Position numbers and translations under genes: made by a program. A stretch of 27,485 nt of DNA, from positions 1 through 27,485 of the forward strand of contig JBBQRG010000040.1 in the NCBI GenBank assembly GCA_038215095.1, given 5' to 3'. Shown one piece after another: positions 1-7,002 of this stretch (positions within the stretch are counted from its first letter, which is position 1; each line of letters opens with the position of its first letter). The DNA is from DATACN01 sp038215095. GTDB taxonomy: Bacteria > Actinomycetota > Thermoleophilia > Solirubrobacterales > Thermoleophilaceae. Below the pieces are notes generated by a model, which was given only the letters and a program-made list of their open reading frames with translations, was not told where the DNA came from and made no database searches.

Positions 1-43
1 ACTGAAAATCGTGGTGTCGCCGGTTCGATTCCGGCCCTCGCCA
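1..43 (+). tRNA. tRNA-Phe (GAA), 3' part, cut by window start
   Basis: The first base lies in the anticodon arm. The 7-nt anticodon loop CTGAAAA (2-8) reads GAA, the Phe anticodon. It is followed by a 5-nt anticodon-stem strand (9-13), a 5-nt variable loop (14-18), a perfect T-arm (stem GCCGG/CCGGC at 19-23 and 31-35 around TTCGATT), the 3' acceptor strand CCTCGCC (36-42) and discriminator A43. CCA is not encoded: TCT follows. The 5' half, expected to begin GGCGAGG, lies outside the window. Confidence 0.93.
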
Positions 44-62
44 TCTGCTGGCTGCGGCGCAT

Positions 63-129
63 CGCCTGGCGGCGTCATCGGTCGCTCGCGTGCGGAGCAC
101 GCGTCGCTCCCTGCTTCCGCCGCCAGGCG
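63..129. repeat. 12-bp inverted repeat enclosing an inner hairpin
   Basis: CGCCTGGCGGCG at 63-74 is the exact reverse complement of 118-129. Between the arms lies a second perfect hairpin: 87-93 (CGCGTGC) pairs with 97-103 (GCACGCG) around a 3-nt loop. No coding potential is evident here. It sits between the tRNA and the convergent TetR gene, so it may act in 3'-end processing or termination, or be a dispersed palindromic repeat; the sequence alone does not decide. Confidence 0.7.
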
Positions 130-148
130 GGCGCCTCGCTCAGCAGCC

Positions 149-169
149 GGCGAGGGCTGCGCCCTCGCC
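149..169. terminator. GC hairpin at the end of tetR / downstream of tRNA-Phe
   Basis: A perfect 8-bp stem (GGCGAGGG 149-156, CCCTCGCC 162-169) closes a 5-nt loop. It begins exactly at the TetR stop codon (TAG read on the minus strand at 171-169), so it could end the tetR transcript and the tRNA transcript from opposite sides. No U-tract follows, as is usual in high-GC actinobacteria. The arm GCCCTCGCC (161-169) repeats 9 nt of the tRNA 3' end (34-42). Confidence 0.55.
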
Positions 170-792
170 TAAGGACAACGCGGATTGAAGGCGGGGTCCA
201 GCCCGAGCACGCCCGCGACCGCGCGGGCGGCGAGTAGCTCGTCGTACGGCGCTTGCCCGGCGAGCGCGATCACGGTGCCTTCGAGGGCTCCGACGAATGC
301 CAGCGCAACCGTCCGGGTGGGCGGGCCCGGCGGGATCGTCCCGTCTCTGCGGCCGGCGTTGGTCAGGCGGGCGCAGCGCTTGACCAGCCCATCGGTGACC
401 CGCTCGATCTCGCGCCCGACTGGATGGTCCTGGCCGCTGAACTCGAGCCTCAGCGCCATGATCACGCGGGCGATGTCCCGCCGGCAGAAGACGGCGTGGC
501 CGCGCGCCAGCGCGATCAGCTCACCAGTTGGATCTGGCTCTTGCTTGACCGGGTCGCCAACCTCGCGCGTCCAGGTCTCGTTGACCCACTCGATCACCGC
601 CAGGGCCAGATCCTCCTTGTCCTTGAACTGGTGATACAGCGCGCCGCGGGTGTAGCCCGCCTCTCGCGCCACCTGTTCGAGCACGAGATTCCCGTAGCCG
701 TAGCGGGAGAGGCCCCTGGCGGCGGACTCGAGCAACGCGCTCCGCGAGCGGGCGCGCCGCTCGATCTGGGTAGGTCGGGTACCTACGTGCAT
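169..792 (-). CDS. TetR-family transcriptional regulator
   Basis: A 207-aa one-component repressor-type regulator. The N-terminal helix-turn-helix covers roughly residues 18-68, with the typical core VAREAGYTRGALYHQFKDKE followed by DLALAVIEW. The C-terminal half is the variable ligand-binding and dimerisation domain, whose ligand cannot be predicted. I chose the ATG at 792 because it gives normal TetR length and lies 10 nt downstream of a minus-strand -10-like TACTAT (808-803); a longer reading frame continues upstream across the divergent gene and is not credible. It is divergent from the DUF2867 gene, with only 22 bp between the starts and a palindromic AT-rich segment between them, so autoregulation and control of that neighbour are likely (inference). 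Confidence 0.9.
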   Translation of the reverse strand: MHVGTRPTQIERRARSRSALLESAARGLSRYGYGNLVLEQVAREAGYTRGALYHQFKDKEDLALAVIEWVNETWTREVGDPVKQEPDPTGELIALARGHAVFCRRDIARVIMALRLEFSGQDHPVGREIERVTDGLVKRCARLTNAGRRDGTIPPGPPTRTVALAFVGALEGTVIALAGQAPYDELLAARAVAGVLGLDPAFNPRCP

Positions 793-814
793 GTATGTAT
801 GTATAGTACCCACC
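777..814. promoter_or_regulatory. Divergent tetR/DUF2867 promoter with probable TetR operator
   Basis: Plus-strand -10-like TATAGT (802-807) lies 7 nt before GTG 815. Minus-strand TACTAT (808-803) lies 10 nt before ATG 792. The two hexamers overlap. Palindromes cover the same span: GGGTAC (777-782) with GTACCC (806-811) separated by 23 bp, and the imperfect 16-mer TACGTGCATGTATGTA (784-799, 6 of 8 positions symmetric). A TetR dimer binding here would block both promoters. No TTGACA-like -35 was found. Confidence 0.6.
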
Positions 815-1423
815 GTGCCGGCGAGCCTCGCGAACACTGCACACAGCTCCCATCCCTGGTGCATCCACGAGCTGACCCGCGACTTTCGGCTCGAGGACGT
901 GTGGGCACTGCCAACGCCGGGCGACCCGGACGACTTCCCTCGGCTGGTGCGGCTGATGTCGTCGTTCGACATGGAGCGGAGCTCCTCCGCTGCCGCCCGC
1001 ACGCTCTTCGCGATCCGGTGGAAGCTCGGCGAGCTGTTCGGCTGGGACAGCCCCGACGCCGGGGTCGGCTCCAGGGTGCCGACGCTTCGCGACCGGTTGC
1101 CGGCGGATCTGCGCGATGCCCCGTCCGGACCGGAGTTCGCCGGGTTCCCGTTCAGCTCGCTGTACCTGACCGGCGACGAGTGGGCCGCGGAGATCGCCAA
1201 CGGGACGATGCACGGGGTCATGCACGTCGGTTGGGTCCCGGACGGGGCCGGCGGCTACCGCGGACAGATGGCCGTTCTCGTGAAGCCGAACGGACTGCTC
1301 GGCGCCGCCTACATGGCCGCGATCAGGCCGTTCCGTCACCTGATCGTCTACCCGCGGCTGATGCGAGACATCGAGCGCGAGTGGCGGGCGCGCGCCGGCG
1401 ATCCGAGACCGGCGCGCGCCTAG
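815..1423 (+). CDS. DUF2867 domain-containing protein
   Basis: A 202-aa protein resembling the DUF2867 family by its conserved stretches: RLEDVWALPTPGDPDDFPRL, LFAIRWKLGELFGWD, VGWVPDGAGGYRGQMAVLVK and a C-terminal LIVYPRLMRDIEREW. The biochemical role of the family is unknown; it often sits near oxidoreductases and regulators. The frame opens at ATG 791, but that start lies inside tetR and upstream of the only -10-like element. GTG 815 gives a leaderless start 7 nt after TATAGT and is preferred. It is probably repressed by the divergent TetR protein. The stop is 7 bp from the stop of the convergent oxidoreductase gene. Confidence 0.82.
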   Translation: MPASLANTAHSSHPWCIHELTRDFRLEDVWALPTPGDPDDFPRLVRLMSSFDMERSSSAAARTLFAIRWKLGELFGWDSPDAGVGSRVPTLRDRLPADLRDAPSGPEFAGFPFSSLYLTGDEWAAEIANGTMHGVMHVGWVPDGAGGYRGQMAVLVKPNGLLGAAYMAAIRPFRHLIVYPRLMRDIEREWRARAGDPRPARA

Positions 1424-1430
1424 ATCAGCC

Positions 1431-2228
1431 TCAGGCGCTCGGCGCGCCCACCCGGTCGGCGAGAAAGTCCTCCCAGGTCCGGTGGCCCACGGCGCGGTCC
1501 GGTGCCAGGTTCGCGCCATCCCGGAATGCGCGGGCGGCCTTGCCCGGGAGCCGAAGCGGCACGAGGGGCCGGTGCTTGCCATGGGCCTGCAGGTAACCGC
1601 GGACCAGCTCCCGCATCTCGTACGTTCGCGGGCCCGCCATGTCGGGCACCAGGCCGGCCGGCGCGCCGAGCGCCAGCTCCACGAGCCGGGCCGCCACCTC
1701 GTCGGCGTCGACCGGCTGGAACCGGAGCCCGGTCGGAACCGGCACCGCCGGCATCTTCGTCATCTGGCTCACCGTGGTGAAGATCAGGTCGTGGAACTGG
1801 GTGGCGCGCAGCGTCGTCCAAGGCACGCCGGAGTCGGCCACGGCCTGTTCCGCCGCCAGCTTGGATCCGAAGTAGCCGAACATGGCGCGGTCGATGCCGC
1901 TGGCGATCGGGATCCTGTCGGCCCCGACGACCGAGATGAACACCAGGTGGCGCACGCCCGCCTGCGACGCGGCTCGGGCCAGGTTCTGCGCCTTGTCCCC
2001 GTCGCCCTTGGTGCTGCCCGCGCAGTGCACGACGGTCTCGGCCCCGGCCAGCGCGGCTTCGACCCCCTCGTTCTCCGCAAGGTCCGCGGTGACGAACTCG
2101 ACTCCCTGCTCAGGCTCGTGGCGGTGCCGGCTGAGCACCCGGACGTCGCACCCGGCGTTCCTCAGGCGCGGCACGACGAGCCGCCCAAGCGTGCCCGTGC
2201 CGCCTGTGACCAGGATCTGTGATGTCAC
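1431..2228 (-). CDS. NAD(P)-binding SDR/NmrA-like oxidoreductase
   Basis: A 265-aa atypical short-chain dehydrogenase or NAD(P)H-binding protein. The N-terminal Rossmann glycine motif TGGTGTLG is at about residues 8-15, followed by VVHCAGSTKGD and VRHLVFISVVGADRIP, then GYFGSKLAAEQAVADSGVPWTTLRATQFHD, typical of the NmrA/SDR_a5 type, which often lacks the classical YxxxK catalytic pair. The substrate is unknown. GTG 2228 is preceded by a strong Shine-Dalgarno GAGGAGG at about 6-nt spacing, unlike most starts here. It is divergent from an ECF41 sigma gene. ECF41 loci characteristically carry a carboxymuconolactone decarboxylase, oxidoreductase or epimerase neighbour (established), so this is probably the sigma factor's target gene. 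Confidence 0.87.
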   Translation of the reverse strand: MTSQILVTGGTGTLGRLVVPRLRNAGCDVRVLSRHRHEPEQGVEFVTADLAENEGVEAALAGAETVVHCAGSTKGDGDKAQNLARAASQAGVRHLVFISVVGADRIPIASGIDRAMFGYFGSKLAAEQAVADSGVPWTTLRATQFHDLIFTTVSQMTKMPAVPVPTGLRFQPVDADEVAARLVELALGAPAGLVPDMAGPRTYEMRELVRGYLQAHGKHRPLVPLRLPGKAARAFRDGANLAPDRAVGHRTWEDFLADRVGAPSA

Positions 2229-2291
2229 GATTTCCTCCTCGTAATGTGTCCCATTGACAGGTAGACACGGCGCGAGCGCGGAATGTGACCA
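2229..2291. promoter_or_regulatory. Divergent oxidoreductase/ECF41 sigma control region
   Basis: The 63-bp gap carries the minus-strand Shine-Dalgarno for the oxidoreductase (2240-2234), and upstream of it nested inverted repeats: TGTC-N5-GACA within 2247-2259 and GTGTC (2246-2250) with GACAC (2264-2268). On the minus strand this gives TGTCAAT (2259-2253), which resembles the ECF41 -35 consensus TGTCACA, but no CGTC -10 follows 16 nt later. An ECF41 promoter is therefore possible, not shown. Confidence 0.4.
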
Positions 2292-3173
2292 ATGGACGAG
2301 AACGAACGGCTGGCGGAGAGGTTCGAGCAGAGCCGGACGCACCTGTGGGTGGTCGCCTATCGGATGCTCGGGTCGCGCAGCGAGGCCGAGGACGCGGTCC
2401 AGGAGGGGTGGCTGCGCGTCAGCCGCGCCGACACCGGCGAAGTCGAGAACATGGAGGCATGGCTGACGACCGTCGTCGCGCGCGTCTGCCTGAACATGCT
2501 GCGCGCTCGCTCCTCGCGCCGCGAGGAACCGCTCGACGAGCGTTTCCCGGACGTGGTCCTGAGCGGTGTCGACGCGGACCCCGAGCACGAGGCGCTGCTG
2601 GCCGACTCCGTCGGACTCGCGCTGCTCGTCGTGCTCGAGAAGCTGTCGCCCGCTGAGCGGGTCGCGTTCGTCCTGCACGAAATGTTCGCGGTGCCCTTTG
2701 AGGAGATCGCGCCGATCGTCGGGCGCTCGGGGCCCGCTGCCCGGCAGCTCACGAGCCGGGCGCGCCGGCGGGTGCGCAGCGCACACGCCGAGCCGGACGG
2801 CGACCTGGCGCGCCAGCGCGAGGTCGCCGACGCGTACTTCGCCGCAGCGCGCGACGGCGACTTCGACGCCCTCGTCGCCGTGCTCGACCCCGACGTCGTG
2901 CTCCGAGTCGACGGTGGCGCCGGTCACCCGGAGCTGTCGAGGGTTATCCGCGGCGCCCGAGCGGTCGGCCGGGGAGCGGTGGCCTTCTCACGGCTTCCAC
3001 TGGTCGCGCGCCGGGTGCTTGTCAACGGCTCGCCCGGCTTCATGGCGTTGAAGGAGGGGCGGCCGTTCTCGCTGCTCGGCTTCACCATCCGCGGCGGCAG
3101 GGTCGTCGAGATGCACGTCCTGCGCGATCCCGAGCGGCTCGCGGCGCTCGACCTCACTGCTTTCGACCGCTGA
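2292..3173 (+). CDS. ECF41-type RNA polymerase sigma factor with SnoaL-like C-terminal domain (SigJ-like)
   Basis: A 293-aa extracytoplasmic-function sigma factor. Region 2 lies at about residues 10-75 (YRMLGSRSEAEDAVQEGWLRV) and region 4 at about 115-160 (LSPAERVAFVLHEMFAVPFEEIAPIVGRS). An NTF2/SnoaL-like extension follows from about residue 170 (VADAYFAAARDGDFDALVAVL). The ECF41 signatures are present in modified form: VDGGAG for DGGGR and RDPERL for NPDKL. In this family the C-terminal domain modulates the sigma activity and no anti-sigma factor is encoded nearby (established), which fits: none is seen here. It is divergent from the SDR-like oxidoreductase, its likely target. ATG 2292 has no strong Shine-Dalgarno. 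Confidence 0.93.
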   Translation: MDENERLAERFEQSRTHLWVVAYRMLGSRSEAEDAVQEGWLRVSRADTGEVENMEAWLTTVVARVCLNMLRARSSRREEPLDERFPDVVLSGVDADPEHEALLADSVGLALLVVLEKLSPAERVAFVLHEMFAVPFEEIAPIVGRSGPAARQLTSRARRRVRSAHAEPDGDLARQREVADAYFAAARDGDFDALVAVLDPDVVLRVDGGAGHPELSRVIRGARAVGRGAVAFSRLPLVARRVLVNGSPGFMALKEGRPFSLLGFTIRGGRVVEMHVLRDPERLAALDLTAFDR

Positions 3174-3210
3174 ACGATTTTGTGCCCTCCTGCGACGTTC
3201 TAAGAGAGGT

Positions 3211-4839
3211 ATGTGCCCGGTGGACGGCAACAAGGTGCTGGTGATCGCGCTGGACGCGGCCGATCCAACGCTCGCTCTCCGCTGGGCCGAGGAGGGCCAG
3301 CTGCCGACGCTTCGTCACCTGACTCAGATCGGCGCCACCGCACGGCTGCACTCGATCGGCGAGGTCTACGAGTCGTCGGTGTGGCCGACGATCGTGACCG
3401 GCTGCATGCCGGGCAAGCACGGCCACTACAGCTGGCGTCGCATGCGACCGGGCACCTACGACATGTGCTTCGCCGCCGGCCGGCTGTCGCGGCGCCCGTT
3501 CTGGTCGCTGCTGGCCGATCCGCCCGCCGGGAATCGAGATCACCGCGTCCTGCTGGCGGACGTTCCCGACATGAAGCGCCGCGCCGACGACCGGATCACC
3601 GAGCTGATCGGCTGGGGCCAGCGCGCGCCGACGCGGCGGGAGTCCTGGCCGCCCGACCTCTACGAGAAGGTCGTAGCGCGCTACGGCCGCTATCCCCGTT
3701 GGCTCAACGACGACATGGTCCGTCGCGGCCGGCGCGCGCAGCGGCGCTACCTCCGGACGCTCGAGCGCAAGCTGGAGCGGCGGCAGGCACTGCTGCGCGA
3801 GCTGCTCGCCGAGCACCCCTGGGACCTCGCGATGGTCTCGTACTCGGAGCCGCACAACGCGGGGCACATCTTTCACCGGTACCACGAACCCGGGACCTGG
3901 GCGTACGACGAGCGTTACGCGGAGGACTTCGCGGGAAGCCTGCTCGACGTGTACCGAAGCGTCGACCGGCGCCTGGGCGAGCTGATCGAGCAGGTGCCGG
4001 AGAACACCACGGTAGCGGTCATCTCGGGGCAGGGATTCAGGCTGAACACGAACGGCCTGCACCTGCTCCCGCGCGTGCTTACGGCGCTCGGCTACCAGGT
4101 GCCGCGCACAGCGGCCTCGCCGTCGCTGGCGATGAAGGCCACGCGCACCATGCTGCCGTGGTCGGTTCGGCGCTGGGTCAACGCCAGGCTGTCGCAGGAC
4201 AAGCGGGAGGGAGTGATGCAGCGGATCTGGCGCGAGTCGACGGACTGGGCACGGACCCGCGCCGTGGCCGAGCCCGAGTTCGGCTACTCCTGGATCCGGA
4301 TCAACCTGCGCGGCCGGGAGCCCCAGGGGACGGTGGAACGGGGTTCCGAGTACGACGCGCTCTGCGAGGAGATCGCGCACGAGCTCCGGCAGCTGCGGAA
4401 CGTCGAGACGGGCAACCCGGCGGTCGTGGATGTGGTCCGCACGGACAGCTTCGCCGCCGGCGAGCACGCTCATGAGCTGGCCGACCTCCACGTGCGCTGG
4501 TCGCGCGACGAGCTGGTGCGGGAGGTAAGCCATCCGCGGATAGGGACCATCGGGGAGAACTTCGGCGACTTCCACTGGAGCACCCACACCGACGAGGCCT
4601 TCCTGATCGCGGCCGGGCCGGATATCCAGGCCGGCGCGACCAGCCCAACCGGCCACATCACCGACATCGCACCGACCCTGCTGCATCTGATGGGGGCGCC
4701 CGTGCCGGTCGAGATGGACGGCGACGTCCTGACGGACCTGTTCGAGCCGTCGGCGCTGGACTCCAGTCCGATCCGCCGCGAGGAGATTCCGTGGGACGAA
4801 GACCCGTGGAGCGAACGGTCGCCGACGCCGGCGAGTTGA
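3211..4839 (+). CDS. Type I phosphodiesterase / alkaline-phosphatase-superfamily protein
   Basis: A 542-aa protein of the alkaline-phosphatase superfamily (type I phosphodiesterase/nucleotide pyrophosphatase). Visible anchors are D15 in VIALDAADP, probable nucleophile T60 in SSVWPTIVTGCMPGKHGHYSW, and the C-terminal HWSTHTDEAFLIAAGPDI with TGHITDIAPTLLHLMGAPVP. Two canonical metal-ligand segments are altered: the usual TDRxxHxxW-like segment reads EPHNAGHIFH (about 213-222), and the usual SDHG reads SGQG (272-275). Catalytic competence is therefore doubtful. No signal peptide is seen. Start choice is uncertain: ATG 3211 has GAGAGG almost abutting it, while in-frame GTG 3220 has better spacing. 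The 3' end overlaps the P450 gene by 49 bp, implying coupled translation. Confidence 0.85.
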   Translation: MCPVDGNKVLVIALDAADPTLALRWAEEGQLPTLRHLTQIGATARLHSIGEVYESSVWPTIVTGCMPGKHGHYSWRRMRPGTYDMCFAAGRLSRRPFWSLLADPPAGNRDHRVLLADVPDMKRRADDRITELIGWGQRAPTRRESWPPDLYEKVVARYGRYPRWLNDDMVRRGRRAQRRYLRTLERKLERRQALLRELLAEHPWDLAMVSYSEPHNAGHIFHRYHEPGTWAYDERYAEDFAGSLLDVYRSVDRRLGELIEQVPENTTVAVISGQGFRLNTNGLHLLPRVLTALGYQVPRTAASPSLAMKATRTMLPWSVRRWVNARLSQDKREGVMQRIWRESTDWARTRAVAEPEFGYSWIRINLRGREPQGTVERGSEYDALCEEIAHELRQLRNVETGNPAVVDVVRTDSFAAGEHAHELADLHVRWSRDELVREVSHPRIGTIGENFGDFHWSTHTDEAFLIAAGPDIQAGATSPTGHITDIAPTLLHLMGAPVPVEMDGDVLTDLFEPSALDSSPIRREEIPWDEDPWSERSPTPAS

Positions 4840-6107
4840 GCCTTCCCCCGGGGCCGCCGCTGCCGCGCCCGGTGCAGGCGGTGCTCATGGCCTTCGCCCG
4901 GCCGGCCTTCCTGCAAGGGTGCCTGCGGCGATACGGGACCTGCTTCACCGTGAGGCTGCCGGCCGGCGCCACGTTCGTCGTGGTCGCCGACCCGGCCATG
5001 ATCAAGGCGGTCTTCACGGGCGATCCCGACCTCCTGTTCGCCGGGGAGGCCGAGCGCATGCGCCTCGAGCCGATCGTCGGGCGGGAGTCCGTCTACCTGC
5101 TCGACGGGAACGCCCACCTGCGCTGGCGCCGGCTGATGTCGCCGCTCTTTCACGGTGAGATGGTCCGGGGCTACGGCGAGCTGGCCCGGCCTGCCGTCCT
5201 GCGGCAGCTGCGCCGGGCCCCGTCGGGCCGGCCGATACCCGTGCACCGGCTCATGCACGCGATCCACCTCGAGCTGAGCGTGGACGTGGTCCTGGGGATC
5301 GAGGCAGGCGAGCGCCGCGAGAACCTCAAGCGCCTGCTCGATCGCACGCTCAAGTGGACCACGCGGCGGCCCCGGGTCGCGATGGCGCCCTGGCTACAGC
5401 GGGGTTCGCGCTGGGGTCCATGGGCGTGGATGCGCCGGGACATCGCGGCGCTCGACGAGGCGCTCTTCGAGGAGATCAGGGCGCGACGGTCGAACCTGGG
5501 CTCGGACGAGCGTCCCGATGTGCTCTCCGCCCTGCTGCGGGCCGCGGAGCGCGAGGGCACCCCGGTCAGCGACCGCGAGCTGCGAGATCAGCTCGTCACG
5601 CTGTTCGTGACCGGGCTCGAGCCGATGGCGGCGGCGCTTCCGGCTGCCCTGCTTCTCCTGTTGCGCAACCCGCCGGCGCTGGCGCGCCTTCGCCGCGAGC
5701 TCGAAGACGGCCAGGGTGTTTACCTCGAGGCGGTGGTCCGGGAGGCCCTTCGCCTCGAGCCGGGCCGCACCCTGGTCGGTCGCAGGCTGCGCGCGCCGCT
5801 GCAGCTCAACGGCTACCTGTTGCCCGCCGGGACGACCGTGACACCGAGCATCCGCCTGACCCATCGCCTGCCGGAGGTCTACGCTGACCCGCTCACCTTC
5901 CGGCCCGAGCGCTTCCTGGAGCGCGCGCCAGACACCTACACCTGGATCCCGTTCGGCGGCGGGACGAGGCGGTGCGTGGCCGCCGGCTTCGCCACTCTCG
6001 AGATGAAGACGGTGATCGCCACGATTCTCACGCACGGAAATCCTCGCCTGGCGACGCGGCGGGCGGCCGCCGGTGGGCCCCGGGTGATCTTGGACACCCC
6101 GCGCTAG
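4791..6107 (+). CDS. Cytochrome P450
   Basis: A 438-aa haem-thiolate monooxygenase. The proline-rich N-terminus LPPGPPLPRP is followed by the helix C-like WRRLMSPLFHGEMV, the K-helix ExxR (E318-R321, EALR), the PERF motif (RPERFLE) and the haem loop FGGGTRRCVAAG with Cys395. The I-helix oxygen-activation motif is unusual: the expected AGxET/DT reads TGLEP (274-278), keeping the acid but replacing the threonine with proline. GTG 4791 has Shine-Dalgarno GCGAGGAG about 5 nt upstream, inside the preceding gene. Substrate and redox partner are not evident; no ferredoxin or reductase gene is adjacent. Co-translation with the phosphodiesterase-like protein suggests a shared pathway. Confidence 0.95.
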   Translation: MGRRPVERTVADAGELSLPPGPPLPRPVQAVLMAFARPAFLQGCLRRYGTCFTVRLPAGATFVVVADPAMIKAVFTGDPDLLFAGEAERMRLEPIVGRESVYLLDGNAHLRWRRLMSPLFHGEMVRGYGELARPAVLRQLRRAPSGRPIPVHRLMHAIHLELSVDVVLGIEAGERRENLKRLLDRTLKWTTRRPRVAMAPWLQRGSRWGPWAWMRRDIAALDEALFEEIRARRSNLGSDERPDVLSALLRAAEREGTPVSDRELRDQLVTLFVTGLEPMAAALPAALLLLLRNPPALARLRRELEDGQGVYLEAVVREALRLEPGRTLVGRRLRAPLQLNGYLLPAGTTVTPSIRLTHRLPEVYADPLTFRPERFLERAPDTYTWIPFGGGTRRCVAAGFATLEMKTVIATILTHGNPRLATRRAAAGGPRVILDTPR

Positions 6108-6111
6108 CCGG

Positions 6112-7002
6112 TCACCGGTCCGTCGTGTGCCCCTGGCGATCGTCGCGCGCCAGCACCCGCGGGCTGTCGGTGATCAGCCTCCGCTTGCGCAGGCCCGCCA
6201 GTCCCAGGCCCAGCTCGCCGAACGAGACGAGCGTGACCTTCTCGGGGTGCAGGGAGACGCGATAGTCGACGGCCGAGAGCTGCTGCGTGTGGCCGTCGAT
6301 CTCGATCTCGAAGCCCGCAGCGGTGGGGTGTACCTCGACCCGGACCGTCGACGTGGCCGGGACGACGAGCGGCGGCGCGCTGCCGCCGTGCATCGCGATC
6401 GGGGTGCACACCACGGCCGGCGTGGTCGAGACGAGCACCGGGCCGCCGGCGGCCATCGAGTAGGCGCTCGACCCGAGGGCGGTCGCGAGGACCAGCCCAT
6501 CGCCGGCGAGGCGCACGTAGAGCTCGTCGTCCACGGAGACGTCGACGATCACCTGGCCGCCGGCCCGGCGGACCACCACGAAGTCATTGACGGCCCACAA
6601 GTCCGGCGCGTCGGCGGGCTTGATCGCGAGCGCCGGGAAGCGGCGCGGGGTCCAGTCGCCGGCCCAGGTGTGCTCCAGCGCCTCGGCGAGCTCGTCGGCG
6701 GGCACGGCCGTCAGCGCGCCGAGGCTTCCGCACGCCACGCCCAGCACGGGCGCGCTCTCGGGCGCCGCCGCGCGCAATGCGGAGAGCACGGTCCCGTCCC
6801 CGCCCAGCGCGACCACGAGGTCGCCCGTCTCGAGCTCGGCTCGGTCCGCGACCTGGCGATCCTGGCTGCCGACGGCCGGGATCTGCACGGTGTCCAAGCC
6901 GTGCTCGGCGGCCCAGCGCTCGAGCACCTGCAGCGGTGCGTCGATCGAGCGCGTCGGGTGGACGACGAGCGCGACGCGCGCCGGCTCGGGCAACTCGCTC
7001 AA
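6112..7002 (-). CDS. nadK: NAD kinase (ATP-NAD kinase)
   Basis: A 296-aa enzyme that phosphorylates NAD to NADP (EC 2.7.1.23). It has the catalytic GGDGT (about 67-71, in LVVALGGDGTVLSALR), the NDFVVVRR segment, and the glycine-rich GDGLVLATALGSSAYSMAAGGP in place of the common TPTGSTAY form, followed by VVCTPIAMHGGS. I chose TTG 7002 because it overlaps the stop of the upstream L,D-transpeptidase (TTGA, 7002-6999), a standard coupling arrangement; a second TTG at 6993 is possible. The C-terminus is short and ends 4 bp from the stop of the convergent P450. Pairing a housekeeping NAD kinase with a cell-wall enzyme is unusual. Confidence 0.93.
   Translation of the reverse strand: MSELPEPARVALVVHPTRSIDAPLQVLERWAAEHGLDTVQIPAVGSQDRQVADRAELETGDLVVALGGDGTVLSALRAAAPESAPVLGVACGSLGALTAVPADELAEALEHTWAGDWTPRRFPALAIKPADAPDLWAVNDFVVVRRAGGQVIVDVSVDDELYVRLAGDGLVLATALGSSAYSMAAGGPVLVSTTPAVVCTPIAMHGGSAPPLVVPATSTVRVEVHPTAAGFEIEIDGHTQQLSAVDYRVSLHPEKVTLVSFGELGLGLAGLRKRRLITDSPRVLARDDRQGHTTDR

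Noticed and set aside
1..169. Genomic-island attachment site at the tRNA-Phe 3' end
   Set aside because: Only 9 nt are repeated, no integrase or phage gene is present, and the following genes look ordinary for the chromosome.
793..804. Tetranucleotide repeat GTAT as a phase-variable tract
   Set aside because: Only about three units; more simply explained as part of the AT-rich promoter and operator.
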